From: Anaerolineae bacterium
GTDB taxonomy: Bacteria; Chloroflexota; Anaerolineae; UBA1429
DNA length: 14,196 nucleotides
NCBI GenBank assembly: GCA_007118555.1
Contig: SKRJ01000307.1
Span: forward strand, 1 to 14,196
Reading direction: 5' to 3'
Position numbers and translations under genes: made by a program. Positions 1 to 6,989 of this stretch are shown piece by piece (within the stretch, counting starts at the first letter, position 1; each line of letters starts with the position of its first letter). The notes under the pieces were generated by a model that made no database searches, had not been told where the DNA came from, and was given only the letters and a program-made list of their open reading frames with translations.

Positions 1-396
1 GCCCGCAGCGATTGGGACGGCTTTACCATGTATGGCCAGATAGACACCGAGACTCTGATCCACGCCACCCAGCAGGGCCTGCATGCGTTGCGTGCAGACC
101 AACCCAATCTGGCGGTGCATCCGCGATGCGGGACGAACATGGCCGTCCATATGCTTTTGGCAGGCGCCGCCTACAGTGTCGTGTCCTCTGCCAGCAGGCG
201 CGGACGCCGGGGCCTGCTCCCGATGCTGACGCTGTCTATGATAGGCGCAGTTGCCGCCCTTGGCCAGCCGCTCAGCCGCGCCGCCCAGGCGCACCTCTTT
301 ACCAGCGTCAAGGTGGAGGGGGCGCGCATCACCGGCGTACGGCGGCATGATCGCAAGGGCATGCCCATTCACCGCGTATACATCTCCCACGAGTAG
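1..396 (+). CDS. DUF6391-type membrane protein, 3' part (5' end outside window)
   Basis: The frame is open from base 1 with no stop upstream of the first ATG at 28. The residues before that ATG (ARSDWDGF) look like family sequence, so I read this as the C-terminal 131 residues of a longer protein rather than a gene starting at 28. What is seen: a conserved-looking stretch with YGQ and later AVHPRCGTN, then two short hydrophobic segments separated by a basic loop (SRRGRRG), then a basic C-terminal tail. From memory of cyanobacterial and Chloroflexota proteins, the RSD-GF-YG-HP-CGTN pattern fits DUF6391, whose function is unknown. The HP-CGTN motif lies just before the first membrane segment. 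The gene ends 1 bp before holA and is probably co-transcribed with it. Family assignment is fairly likely; no function can be given. Confidence 0.7.
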   Translation, partial: ARSDWDGFTMYGQIDTETLIHATQQGLHALRADQPNLAVHPRCGTNMAVHMLLAGAAYSVVSSASRRGRRGLLPMLTLSMIGAVAALGQPLSRAAQAHLFTSVKVEGARITGVRRHDRKGMPIHRVYISHE

Positions 397-397
397 C

Positions 398-1411
398 ATG
401 TTCTATATCTTTTACGGTGAAGAAGAGTTTACCCGCTCCGAGGCGGTAGCCAATCTGCGCGCCCGCATGGCGGAAGAGGACATGGGCGACCTGAATACCA
501 CTAGCCTCGACGGGCGCGAACTGGCCCTGGGGGATCTGATCAACGCCTGCAACACGCTGCCCTTTCTCACCCAACGGCGCATGGTGATCGTATACGATAT
601 GCTCCAGCGTTTCCAGCGCGCCGGGGGCGCCAAGGAGGCCGAGACGCTGGCGACCTACCTGCCCAAGATGCCCGATACCACGCGGCTCTTGTTCGTCGAG
701 TCGGGGAGCTTGCACAAGAACAATCCTTTGCTCAAAAGGGTGCAGGATCTGCCGGGGGGGCATATTCGCGAGTACGAAAAGCTACCGCCTGGCAGCAACG
801 AGCTCAGGCGTTGGGTGTCACAACGCGCGGGGACCCACGGCGTCGGCATCGAGGCGCAGGCCATCGAGCTGCTGATCGAGCTCGTGGGCAACGATCTGCG
901 GGCGCTGGATCAGGAGCTGGCCAAGCTGGCGGGCTGGGCCGCATACGAGCGCTCGATCACGACCAGGGATGTGCGCATGTTGGCGAGCACCTGGCCGCAG
1001 ACGGACATCTTTGGCATGGTGGATGCGTTGGGCCTCAAGGAGCGGCGCGCGGCGCTGCGGCATTTTCACACCCTGCTGGACGATGACGCCAACCCCCTCT
1101 ACCTGCTGACCATGATTGCGCGGCAGATACGCCTGCTCCTGTCGGCCAAGGATCTGCGCGAAAACGAGGGGCTGGCCCCTGCCGGCATCGCCAAGGCGCT
1201 GGGAGCCCGTCCGTTTGTGGTGGAAAAGCTGCTCAGGCAGGGCGCGCGGTTCAGCCTGGAGGAGTTGACGCAACTGATGCAGCGCGTCCTCGAGGTGGAT
1301 CGAGGCATCAAGACGGGCCAGGTAGAGCCGATTCTGGCGCTGGAGCTGCTCATCGTTGACATCTGCCGCCGCCCCACCGCCTCGCCCGCAGGATCCCCGC
1401 GACGCTCGTAG
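398..1411 (+). CDS. holA: DNA polymerase III subunit delta
   Basis: This encodes the delta subunit of the clamp-loader complex, which opens the beta sliding clamp and loads it on primed DNA. From the ATG at 398 the product is 337 residues, the usual size for HolA. Seen: an N-terminal MFYIFYGEEEF segment typical of the family (delta begins with a FLL-GE-like strand but lacks a working Walker A), a middle region ending in WPQTDIFGMVDALGLK, and a C-terminal collar-like domain with LLTMIARQIRLLL and a closing LELLIVDICRR helix. The ATG lies 1 bp after the upstream stop and no good SD is visible, so translational coupling is likely. An upstream in-frame extension to 251 is possible, but it overlaps the preceding gene and does not resemble HolA, so I rejected it. 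The gene converges on the next with only 4 bp between stops. Confidence 0.9.
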   Translation: MFYIFYGEEEFTRSEAVANLRARMAEEDMGDLNTTSLDGRELALGDLINACNTLPFLTQRRMVIVYDMLQRFQRAGGAKEAETLATYLPKMPDTTRLLFVESGSLHKNNPLLKRVQDLPGGHIREYEKLPPGSNELRRWVSQRAGTHGVGIEAQAIELLIELVGNDLRALDQELAKLAGWAAYERSITTRDVRMLASTWPQTDIFGMVDALGLKERRAALRHFHTLLDDDANPLYLLTMIARQIRLLLSAKDLRENEGLAPAGIAKALGARPFVVEKLLRQGARFSLEELTQLMQRVLEVDRGIKTGQVEPILALELLIVDICRRPTASPAGSPRRS

Positions 1412-1415
1412 GTGC

Positions 1416-2471
1416 CTAGCGCTCCAGGAAGCGTTCCCGCACGCGTTGCGCCAACTGCATCTCCTTGTCGTCGCCCGAGGCCAGATCCAGATAGAGTTGC
1501 AGCGGATGGGCCACGGTGACGCCATCGCGATAGCGCTTGGCATCCCAAAACACGCTCTCGTCGTAGGGCTGAAAGACAAAGACCATCGTGCGCCCTGTGG
1601 ATTCGGACAGGCGCAGGCGTTCGGCGAGGGCCTCGGGCTCCCCGGCCCAGTACAGGGCGACATGATTGTCGGGCTCCTCAAAGGGCAGCAGGCGCTGGAC
1701 CCCCGACCATAAGGTCAGGGCGCACTGCTCGGTGCGCTGGAGGCGCAAGCTGCCCATCTCTACCTGCAACAGCCCGGCGTCCTTGTCCGAGCGCCAGGCC
1801 TGAAACGGGCTGCGGCGCAGATCGTAGCGATCCGACCAGGCGTCGAGCAACAGGCCGGGGCTGAGGACAGAGAGGCCCGTGCGGCCTTTGAGTACAGCGC
1901 CGATTTCGGTGAGGGCGGTGGTGACCATGCTGGCGAGCCCGAGGCTCACATCGGAAGCCTGGGCCAGATCCCGCATGGTCCAGATGCGGCCCTGCTCCAA
2001 CAGGAGGCGGCGTACCACGCGTTCGGACTTGCCCTCGAAAGGCGTCTGAATGGTGCGTTTGGGTTCCGGCTCACTCCGCTCCCCGCGGATGTCGATCAGG
2101 ATGGACTCGGTCTGCATGCTTGCGTTGCCAGACAGATCAAAGTAGCCGACATTCGCCTCGCGACAGAGGTCCTGTGCCTCGCGGCTGATTCGGGGCGCCA
2201 CCAGGACCGGCGTAGCCTGTTCCTGGGATAGGTCCAGATCGGCCTGGGCAATCTGGGCCAAAAAGCGGCGCACTTCGGCCACATCGCCTGTGGGCAGGAT
2301 CACGCATAGCATGTCGATCATGACCTCGGGCTTTCCCACAGCCACACGCAGGGCCAATTGAAAGGGATCACGGGAGCGCGCAGGGAAATGGCGGATGCCC
2401 CGGAACCTGAACTGGGGAAACAGCCGGCCAAAGCCCTTGAGAAAGCGAGTTTGGACTTCGGTCTGTCGCAC
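1416..2471 (-). CDS. AbiEi-like protein: nuclease-like core plus winged helix
   Basis: I read this as a member of the group annotated as type IV toxin-antitoxin AbiEi-like antitoxins or HTH proteins with a restriction-endonuclease-like fold. Seen in the 351 residues: an N-terminal alpha/beta core (about 1-130) ending in the characteristic GYFDLSGNA (109-117); a winged-helix-like segment (about 148-198, SERVVRRLLLE, then WTMRDLAQASDVSLG); and a C-terminal part ending in VAHPLQLYLDLA, typical of the group. Where relatives have an E-x-K nuclease motif, this protein reads IDMLCVI, so catalysis looks lost (inference). Start: two in-frame GTG codons lie at 2477 and 2471. The SD GGGAGG at 2478-2483 touches the first and lies 6 nt from the second, so 2471 is preferred. 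No AbiEii-type nucleotidyltransferase toxin is adjacent. It lies divergent to rsfS. Alternative: a stand-alone transcription regulator. Confidence 0.65.
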   Translation of the reverse strand: MRQTEVQTRFLKGFGRLFPQFRFRGIRHFPARSRDPFQLALRVAVGKPEVMIDMLCVILPTGDVAEVRRFLAQIAQADLDLSQEQATPVLVAPRISREAQDLCREANVGYFDLSGNASMQTESILIDIRGERSEPEPKRTIQTPFEGKSERVVRRLLLEQGRIWTMRDLAQASDVSLGLASMVTTALTEIGAVLKGRTGLSVLSPGLLLDAWSDRYDLRRSPFQAWRSDKDAGLLQVEMGSLRLQRTEQCALTLWSGVQRLLPFEEPDNHVALYWAGEPEALAERLRLSESTGRTMVFVFQPYDESVFWDAKRYRDGVTVAHPLQLYLDLASGDDKEMQLAQRVRERFLER

Positions 2472-2489
2472 AGGCACCCTCCCACCGTG

Positions 2490-2504
2490 GCCCTGTCGCA
2501 GGGC
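2490..2504 (-). other. Short hairpin in leader of AbiEi-like gene
   Basis: GCCCTG and CAGGGC form a perfect 6-bp GC-rich stem with a 3-nt loop. It sits 6 nt upstream of the SD of the - strand AbiEi-like gene. It is not followed by a T run in either direction, so it is not an obvious terminator. It could affect access to the SD or serve as a protein site; no function is shown. Confidence 0.35.
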
Positions 2505-2520
2505 ATGCTTGTCAAGCCAG

Positions 2521-2549
2521 TTTACGCTGACATGGGGCTATGGTACAAT
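2521..2549 (+). promoter_or_regulatory. Sigma70-type promoter of rsfS
   Basis: The -35 element TTTACG (2521-2526) and the -10 element TACAAT (2544-2549) are separated by 17 bp, the ideal spacing. The -10 matches the consensus at five of six positions and the -35 at four of six. Transcription would start near 2556, giving a leader of about 50 nt before the rsfS start. Confidence 0.65.
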
Positions 2550-2559
2550 CAAACCATAG
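2538..2559. promoter_or_regulatory. 22-bp dyad over the rsfS -10 element (operator candidate)
   Basis: CTATGGT (2538-2544) and ACCATAG (2553-2559) are perfect 7-bp inverted repeats with an 8-bp spacer. The dyad covers the -10 hexamer and the likely transcription start of rsfS, where a bound repressor would block RNA polymerase. It lies in the intergenic region shared with the divergent AbiEi-like, winged-helix gene, whose product is one candidate ligand (inference only). Confidence 0.4.
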
Positions 2560-2595
2560 TCAGGCGAACCCGATTGTGGCCTACGAGCACACCAC

Positions 2596-2610
2596 AGGAG
2601 TAGTACTCTG
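2596..2610 (+). promoter_or_regulatory. SD plus CTG start codon of rsfS
   Basis: AGGAG (2596-2600) is a near-ideal Shine-Dalgarno sequence. It lies 7 nt before an in-frame CTG (2608-2610) but 22 nt before the first ATG (2623), which is too far. No ATG, GTG or TTG occurs in frame between the upstream stop at 2557-2559 and 2623. The SD therefore points to CTG as the start. Confidence 0.6.
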
Positions 2611-2952
2611 GAACCTAACGAAATGGCACGTACCATCATTGACATTATGACGGGCGTGATGGCCTCGGATATCCTGCTGTTGGACATCACTGAGGTGACC
2701 ACCATCGCTGACTTTTTCATCATCGCCACGGGCGAGACCGAGCGTCAGCGTCGGGCGATCGTAGATCAGGTCACCGAACAGATGCGCGAGCAGCATTCCG
2801 CTCGTCCCCTGGCCGTCGAAGGGGAGGCCTCTGGTTGGCTCCTGCTTGATTATGGAGCCGTGGTGATCCATCTATTCTCGCCCGAACAGCGCAGCTTTTA
2901 CCGGTTGGAGGAGCTGTGGGGCACCGCCAAGACGGTGGTGCGTATCGCCTAG
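2608..2952 (+). CDS. rsfS: Ribosomal silencing factor RsfS (Iojap family)
   Basis: RsfS binds ribosomal protein uL14 on the large subunit and blocks joining with the small subunit, lowering translation when nutrients run out. Read from CTG at 2608 it has 114 residues, normal for the family. Seen: the N-terminal (L/M)EPNEMARTI, which matches the usual start of gram-positive-type relatives; the core DILLLDITEVTTIADFFII followed by ATGETERQ; and the closing block GWLLLDYGAVVIHLF with FYRLEELW. If translation began at ATG 2623 the product would have 109 residues and lose the conserved first helix turn (EPNEMAR). The gene stands alone after its own promoter and converges on ndk. The family call is certain; the start codon is the open point. 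Confidence 0.93.
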   Translation: MEPNEMARTIIDIMTGVMASDILLLDITEVTTIADFFIIATGETERQRRAIVDQVTEQMREQHSARPLAVEGEASGWLLLDYGAVVIHLFSPEQRSFYRLEELWGTAKTVVRIA

Positions 2953-2959
2953 CCCCTGT

Positions 2960-2981
2960 CCGGGCCTGTGGGCCGGGATTT
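2960..2981. terminator. Weak hairpin between convergent rsfS and ndk
   Basis: The 36-bp gap between the two convergent stops holds a GC-rich stem: CCGGGCC (2960-2966) against GGGCCGG (2970-2976), with one internal G-G mismatch and a 3-nt loop. A short ATTT follows on the + strand. The - strand side has no T run. It may act as a poor two-way terminator. Confidence 0.3.
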
Positions 2982-2988
2982 CCTCCTC

Positions 2989-3438
2989 CTAGACCAGAAT
3001 CCAGGGATCGGTGCAGCGAGTCCATTCGAGAATCTCGTCGGCCTCGAAAAAGTTGGCGATCTCGGCGGCCGCCGTGTCGGGGCCATCGGACCCATGGATC
3101 AGGTTGCGCTCCATTTGCATGCCATAGTCAGCCCGAATCGTACCCGGATCGGCCTCGATCGGGTTCGTGGCGCCCAAGGTATGCCGCACAGCCATGATGA
3201 CGTTGGGGCCCTCCCATACCTGCAACACCACCGGCGCCGAAGTAATGTAATCGATCAGGCCGTCGTAGAATCGTTTGCCTTTGTGGATGCGATAGTGGAT
3301 CTCGGCCAACTCACGGCTCATATGTATGAACTTCATGCCTACCAGTTTGAGCCCGCGGTTTTCGAGACGCGTTGTGATCTCCCCGATCAGCCCGCGCTGC
3401 ACCCCGTCGGGCTTGACAATGACCAGTGTCCGCTCCAT
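2989..3438 (-). CDS. ndk: Nucleoside diphosphate kinase
   Basis: The enzyme moves the gamma phosphate from ATP to nucleoside diphosphates by a phospho-histidine intermediate and so balances NTP and dNTP pools in the cytosol. From ATG at 3438 the product has 149 residues, the usual bacterial length. Active-site residues are all present: K9 (VKPDG), Y49, R85 and T91 (AVRHTLGATNP), R102, N112 and the catalytic H115 in NLIHGSDG. These sit three positions below the human numbering, as expected for a colinear protein. An in-frame TTG lies two codons upstream, but the SD AGGAGG (3448-3453) is 9 nt from the ATG and only 3 nt from the TTG, so I chose the ATG. It has its own -10 element and lies downstream of the TPR gene on the same strand. 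Confidence 0.97.
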   Translation of the reverse strand: MERTLVIVKPDGVQRGLIGEITTRLENRGLKLVGMKFIHMSRELAEIHYRIHKGKRFYDGLIDYITSAPVVLQVWEGPNVIMAVRHTLGATNPIEADPGTIRADYGMQMERNLIHGSDGPDTAAAEIANFFEADEILEWTRCTDPWILV

Positions 3439-3478
3439 GAACAATCCCCTCCTGCTGTGTCGTTGGTCAGAGTGTCGA

Positions 3479-3484
3479 ATTATA
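3479..3484 (-). promoter_or_regulatory. -10 element of ndk promoter
   Basis: A perfect TATAAT on the - strand lies 40 bp upstream of the ndk start. No good -35 hexamer is seen at 16 to 18 bp; that position is taken by the near-palindrome at 3495-3508. Transcription would begin near 3472 and give a leader of about 35 nt. Confidence 0.5.
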
Positions 3485-3494
3485 GTTCCCCACT

Positions 3495-3508
3495 ATGACC
3501 TAGATCAT
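3495..3508. promoter_or_regulatory. 14-bp near-palindrome at the -35 position of ndk
   Basis: ATGACCTAGATCAT equals its own reverse complement except at one symmetric pair of positions. It is centred on CTAG, overlaps the stop codon of the TPR gene and lies where the ndk -35 element should be. This arrangement could be an activator or repressor site; there is no direct proof. Confidence 0.3.
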
Positions 3509-4333
3509 ACTACAGTCTGCAAAAGGGGTAAACATGTCGCCATCAGGCCAATCGTCATCCGATAGATCCTCTTCCTCGTCATAGGGGAGGTCCAGCGGAG
3601 GGGCATCTGTCTCTCGAAAGGGCAGCCGGGCGCTGCGTGGTGGCAAAGGCGATGCGGCCCCCAGAAGCGACTGTGCCACGGCATTTTCGGGATCCAATTC
3701 TTGGGCCGCCGCCAGCCAATCGCGGGCCGGTGCATCCTGCTCGCTGTGTAGCCAGTACGTCCCCGCAATCAGCAGAGCCAAGAGGCAGTGAGGATGTGTT
3801 TCGAGGATCTGTTGTGAGAGTTGCGCGGCCTCTTGTTCTTCACCAGACTGCCAGAGCGCCTGGGCAAGGGCCACCTGCAGATCGTATCGCGCCGGACTCT
3901 CGGTCAGCAGGGCGCTCAACTCGCGCGCCGCAAGCTGATACCACCCCTGACGCAGCCAGGCATGGCAGAGGGCGGGGCGTGTGAGCGGGGCAGACACATC
4001 GTCAACGGTCGCGGACTTGGCCCCCAACTCGGCGGCGCGCTCTCTCCAAGCCTCGGCAAGGGCCGTCTGGCCCTGTCGCTCGGCCACGGCTGCCAGCCCC
4101 AGGCTGGCAGCCCGATCCCCCGGACAGGCGCTCCACGCGCGTCGGAGCAGGTCGGCGGCGCGCTCCGTTTGATCGAGCGCCAGGAGTGCCTCGCCCAGAA
4201 CGACATAAGCCTCCACACAGCGAGAAAAGGTCTCCAGGATGCGCAGGCACACCTGCACGGCCTGGTCGGCCCTGTCATTGTCTAGATGCTCGCGGGCATG
4301 AGCAAGTTGCGAACTGAGCTTGAGATCTGGCAT
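3500..4333 (-). CDS. TPR-repeat protein with acidic C-terminal tail
   Basis: The 277-residue product is built of tetratricopeptide-like helical hairpins. Seen: repeats around 10-70 (LDNDRADQAVQVCLRILE, then EAYVVLGEALLALDQTERAADLLRRAW), around 75-105 (AERQGQTALAEAWRERAAEL), and around 120-215 (YQLAARELSALL, then QALWQSGEEQEAAQLSQQIL and ARDWLAAAQELDPENAVA). A proline-rich stretch (about 228-248) leads to a very acidic tail (250-266, many D and E) that ends in a hydrophobic PFADCSMI. No signal peptide or membrane segment is seen, so it is probably cytosolic and acts by binding proteins. It is the last gene of the nine-gene run, 31 bp after gltX, with no clear SD. The partner is unknown. Confidence 0.8.
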   Translation of the reverse strand: MPDLKLSSQLAHAREHLDNDRADQAVQVCLRILETFSRCVEAYVVLGEALLALDQTERAADLLRRAWSACPGDRAASLGLAAVAERQGQTALAEAWRERAAELGAKSATVDDVSAPLTRPALCHAWLRQGWYQLAARELSALLTESPARYDLQVALAQALWQSGEEQEAAQLSQQILETHPHCLLALLIAGTYWLHSEQDAPARDWLAAAQELDPENAVAQSLLGAASPLPPRSARLPFRETDAPPLDLPYDEEEDLSDDDWPDGDMFTPFADCSMI

Positions 4334-4364
4334 GGGCTATCTGGATCGCTCGATGATGGTGTCG

Positions 4365-5852
4365 CTATTCTGCCTCATTCAAGGCCTGGGCGGCCCGTCG
4401 CAAACGTTGCACGGTATCCTGACGCCCGAGCACGGCCATGGTCTCGAACAGCGGCGGCGAAACCCGCTTGCCCGTAAGCGCCATGCGAAGTGCCCCGAAA
4501 TAGTCGCGGATCTTGTACTCGGAGGCGCCCACCAGGCCGCGCAGCGTCTCTTCGATGGCCTCCTCGTCAAAAGAGGGTAGCGCCTGAAGCGCCTCGGCGC
4601 TGTCGGTGAGAGTCTGGCGCGTGCCGTCGACGCCCATGGCCTTTTGTACGAGCGTCTCGGCGTCGATGGTGTGGACGTCGACAAAGGCAAAGTCAATCAG
4701 ATCGATAGCGTCGGAGAGGATACGCAGACGTTCCTTGATCAGGGGCGCAAACTGCAACACCCGCTGGTAATCGGCATCCAGATCGGCCCGACGTAGAACC
4801 TGGAGCAGCCTATTGGCCAGGTCGTTGTCGCCCAGACTCCGGATATAGACCGAGTTCATATGATCGAGCTTTTCATAGGAAAAGGCCGCGGGTGACTTGC
4901 TGACATGATCGAGGTCAAAGTAGCGGATCAGCTCGTCGCGGGTAAACAGCTCGGTCTCTGCATCATAGGCCCAGCCCACCAGCGCCAAAAAGTTGGTCAT
5001 GGCCTCGGGGAGATAGCCCGCCTGGCGAAACTCGTGGATGAACGTGAGCCGCTCGGCCTCGCCCGGGCCCTTTTGCTTGCGTTTGCTCAGCTTGCCCTTG
5101 CCCGAGGGGTCCAGGATGGTGGGCAGATGCACCTGCGCCGGCATCGGCCAGCCCAGGGCGTTGTACAGGAGCACATGCTTGGGCACCGAGGGGAGCCACT
5201 CTTCGCCCCGCAGGATGTGGCTGATCTCCATCAGGTGGTCGTCGATGACGTTGGCCAGATGATAGGTGGGGTAGCCATCGGACTTGAGCAGGACCATGTC
5301 ATCCAGCTCGGCGTTCTCGACCACGATGCGCCCGCGCAATACGTCCTCGAAAGACGTCTGCCCCTCTGTGGGCGCCATGAGTCGCACCACCGAGCGCAGG
5401 CCCTCGGCCTCGAACTGGGCGATCTGGGCGCTGGTAAGATGGCGGCAGCGCCGGTCGTATCCCGGTTTCTGCCGTTCGCGGCGTTGCTCCTCGCGCAGGG
5501 CGGCCAGGCGCTCGGGGGTGCAGTAACAGCGGTAGGCTTTGCCGGCCTGGATGAGCTGATCGGCGTACTGGCGATACAGCTCCGCGCGATCCGACTGATA
5601 GTAGGGGCCATAGCTGCCGCCCACCTCGGGCCCCTCATCCCAGAACCAACCCAGCCAGCGCAGGCTGTCGAACAGGTCGGGCAGCGCCTCGGGATGGTGG
5701 CGGGTGCGGTCGGTATCCTCGATGCGGAGTATGAACGAGCCGCCCGTGTGCTGAGCGAACAGCCAGTTGTACAGAGCAGTACGGGCGCTGCCCAGGTGAA
5801 AGTAGCCCGTGGGGCTGGGGGCAAAGCGCACACGTACGTTCGCATTCGTCAT
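4365..5852 (-). CDS. gltX: Glutamyl-tRNA synthetase
   Basis: A class Ib aminoacyl-tRNA synthetase that charges tRNA with glutamate. The product has 495 residues. Seen: the HIGH-type motif in APSPTGYFHLGSARTAL (H19-S22), the RIEDTD motif (43-48), and the KMSKS-type motif KLSKR (254-258). A zinc site matches E. coli GltX in spacing: C109, C111, C136 and H138. After KLSKR there are about eight more residues than in E. coli before the conserved GYLPEA block. The C-terminal anticodon-binding region is full length. Many bacteria of this kind also mis-charge tRNA-Gln and repair it with GatCAB; whether this enzyme does cannot be read here. A purine-rich SD (AGGGAG) lies 6 nt before the ATG. It follows rodA by 21 bp and precedes the TPR gene by 31 bp. 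Confidence 0.97.
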   Translation of the reverse strand: MTNANVRVRFAPSPTGYFHLGSARTALYNWLFAQHTGGSFILRIEDTDRTRHHPEALPDLFDSLRWLGWFWDEGPEVGGSYGPYYQSDRAELYRQYADQLIQAGKAYRCYCTPERLAALREEQRRERQKPGYDRRCRHLTSAQIAQFEAEGLRSVVRLMAPTEGQTSFEDVLRGRIVVENAELDDMVLLKSDGYPTYHLANVIDDHLMEISHILRGEEWLPSVPKHVLLYNALGWPMPAQVHLPTILDPSGKGKLSKRKQKGPGEAERLTFIHEFRQAGYLPEAMTNFLALVGWAYDAETELFTRDELIRYFDLDHVSKSPAAFSYEKLDHMNSVYIRSLGDNDLANRLLQVLRRADLDADYQRVLQFAPLIKERLRILSDAIDLIDFAFVDVHTIDAETLVQKAMGVDGTRQTLTDSAEALQALPSFDEEAIEETLRGLVGASEYKIRDYFGALRMALTGKRVSPPLFETMAVLGRQDTVQRLRRAAQALNEAE

Positions 5853-5873
5853 GGATCTCTCCCTCGTACGATT

Positions 5874-6989
5874 CTAGAGCAACGGGTTATCGGGCGGCCT
5901 GCGGCGCTGCGATACGCTCTGGGCGATGCCCAGCGCCAACATGGAGCTGATCAAGGAACTGCCCCCATAGCTTATCATAGGAAGTGGCAAACCGGTAACC
6001 GGCATGATATTGGCATTGATCGCCAGGTTGATGAACGTCTGGGCAAACAGGCTCACCGCTACGCCCCCGGCGATCAGGCGCCCATATCGATCGCGGGAGC
6101 TATCGGCGACGCGGATCAGCCGAAAGATCAGTACGGCAAACAGCAGGATGAGTAGCATGGCGCCAATAAAGCCAAACTCTTCACAGTAGACCGAAAAGAT
6201 AAAGTCCGTGTGGCGCACGCGCAAGAAATGGAGCTGGCTCTGGGTGCCCTGGGCGAACCCCTTGCCCCACCATCCTCCGGAGCCGATGCTGATCAGCGCC
6301 TGGTTGACGTTGTATGTGGCGCCTGACGGATCCAGGCCGGGGTACAAAAAGTGATAGACCCGGCCACGCATATACTCCTCGAGTTGGAACCAGCCCAACG
6401 GAACGATGGCCGCTGCACCCATGGCCACGGTGGCCAGGTGCCTCCAGCGCACGCCGGCCAAAAAGACGGCGCCGAGCCACACGGTGCCCAGCATGAGGGC
6501 CATGCCGAAATCCACCTGCAAATAGATGAGGACGATGGTGGGGGCAATGAGCAATCCCGACACCAAAAAGGGTCCGGCACCCTCCAATTTGTGTCCCTCG
6601 ACGCCAAGGACTCGCGCCATGACGATGATCATAAAGACGCGGCCCAACTCGGAGAGCTGGATGCCAAAGATGCCCAGATTGAGCCAGGCCCGCGTGCCAA
6701 AGGTGGGGTCGGCCATGGCCAGGGTTACCAGAAGCATGAGGATGACAAGCAGATAGAGCCAGCGATAGCTGGCAATCCAGATATGATAGTCCAGGCCTGC
6801 CGCCACAAGGTACACGACCAGGCCAATGCCGGAGAAAAGCAGTTGGCGCAGAGCAAAGTTGTCGAGGCCGGGGCGAGGGCCGCCGGGCAACGAGGCCTCA
6901 AAGGCGCTATAGACCATGGCTACACCAATGGCGGTAATGGCCACCATCGGAAAAAAGATGAGCCAATCAAAGCGACGAAGAGAAAACAT
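5874..6989 (-). CDS. rodA: SEDS peptidoglycan glycosyltransferase RodA
   Basis: RodA polymerises lipid II into glycan strands during side-wall growth, in complex with the class B transpeptidase PBP2 encoded four genes upstream (minD and minC between). The 371-residue product is a multi-pass membrane protein with about ten hydrophobic segments. Seen: the signature QSQLHFLRVRHTDFIFS holding the catalytic aspartate D262 (by my count the same number as in E. coli RodA), E114 in QLSELGR, and the C-terminal MPVTGLPLPMISYGGSS. The common QPSE-K motif here reads QLSELGR, so the proline and lysine are replaced. I call RodA rather than FtsW from the operon (mreBCD, PBP2) and from the QGTQSQ and HTDFIF sequences; the two families are close. 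The start is 12 nt after the minD stop, with no clear SD, suggesting coupling. Confidence 0.93.
   Translation of the reverse strand: MFSLRRFDWLIFFPMVAITAIGVAMVYSAFEASLPGGPRPGLDNFALRQLLFSGIGLVVYLVAAGLDYHIWIASYRWLYLLVILMLLVTLAMADPTFGTRAWLNLGIFGIQLSELGRVFMIIVMARVLGVEGHKLEGAGPFLVSGLLIAPTIVLIYLQVDFGMALMLGTVWLGAVFLAGVRWRHLATVAMGAAAIVPLGWFQLEEYMRGRVYHFLYPGLDPSGATYNVNQALISIGSGGWWGKGFAQGTQSQLHFLRVRHTDFIFSVYCEEFGFIGAMLLILLFAVLIFRLIRVADSSRDRYGRLIAGGVAVSLFAQTFINLAINANIMPVTGLPLPMISYGGSSLISSMLALGIAQSVSQRRRPPDNPLL

Noticed and set aside
2510..2515. Perfect TTGACA on the - strand as promoter of the AbiEi-like gene
   Set aside because: No -10-like hexamer lies 16 to 18 bp downstream; the sequence there is GC-rich.
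4905..6155. Long + strand open frame (416 codons) across gltX and rodA
   Set aside because: It lies antisense to two certain genes, has no family-like sequence and ends inside rodA; high GC makes such antisense frames common.
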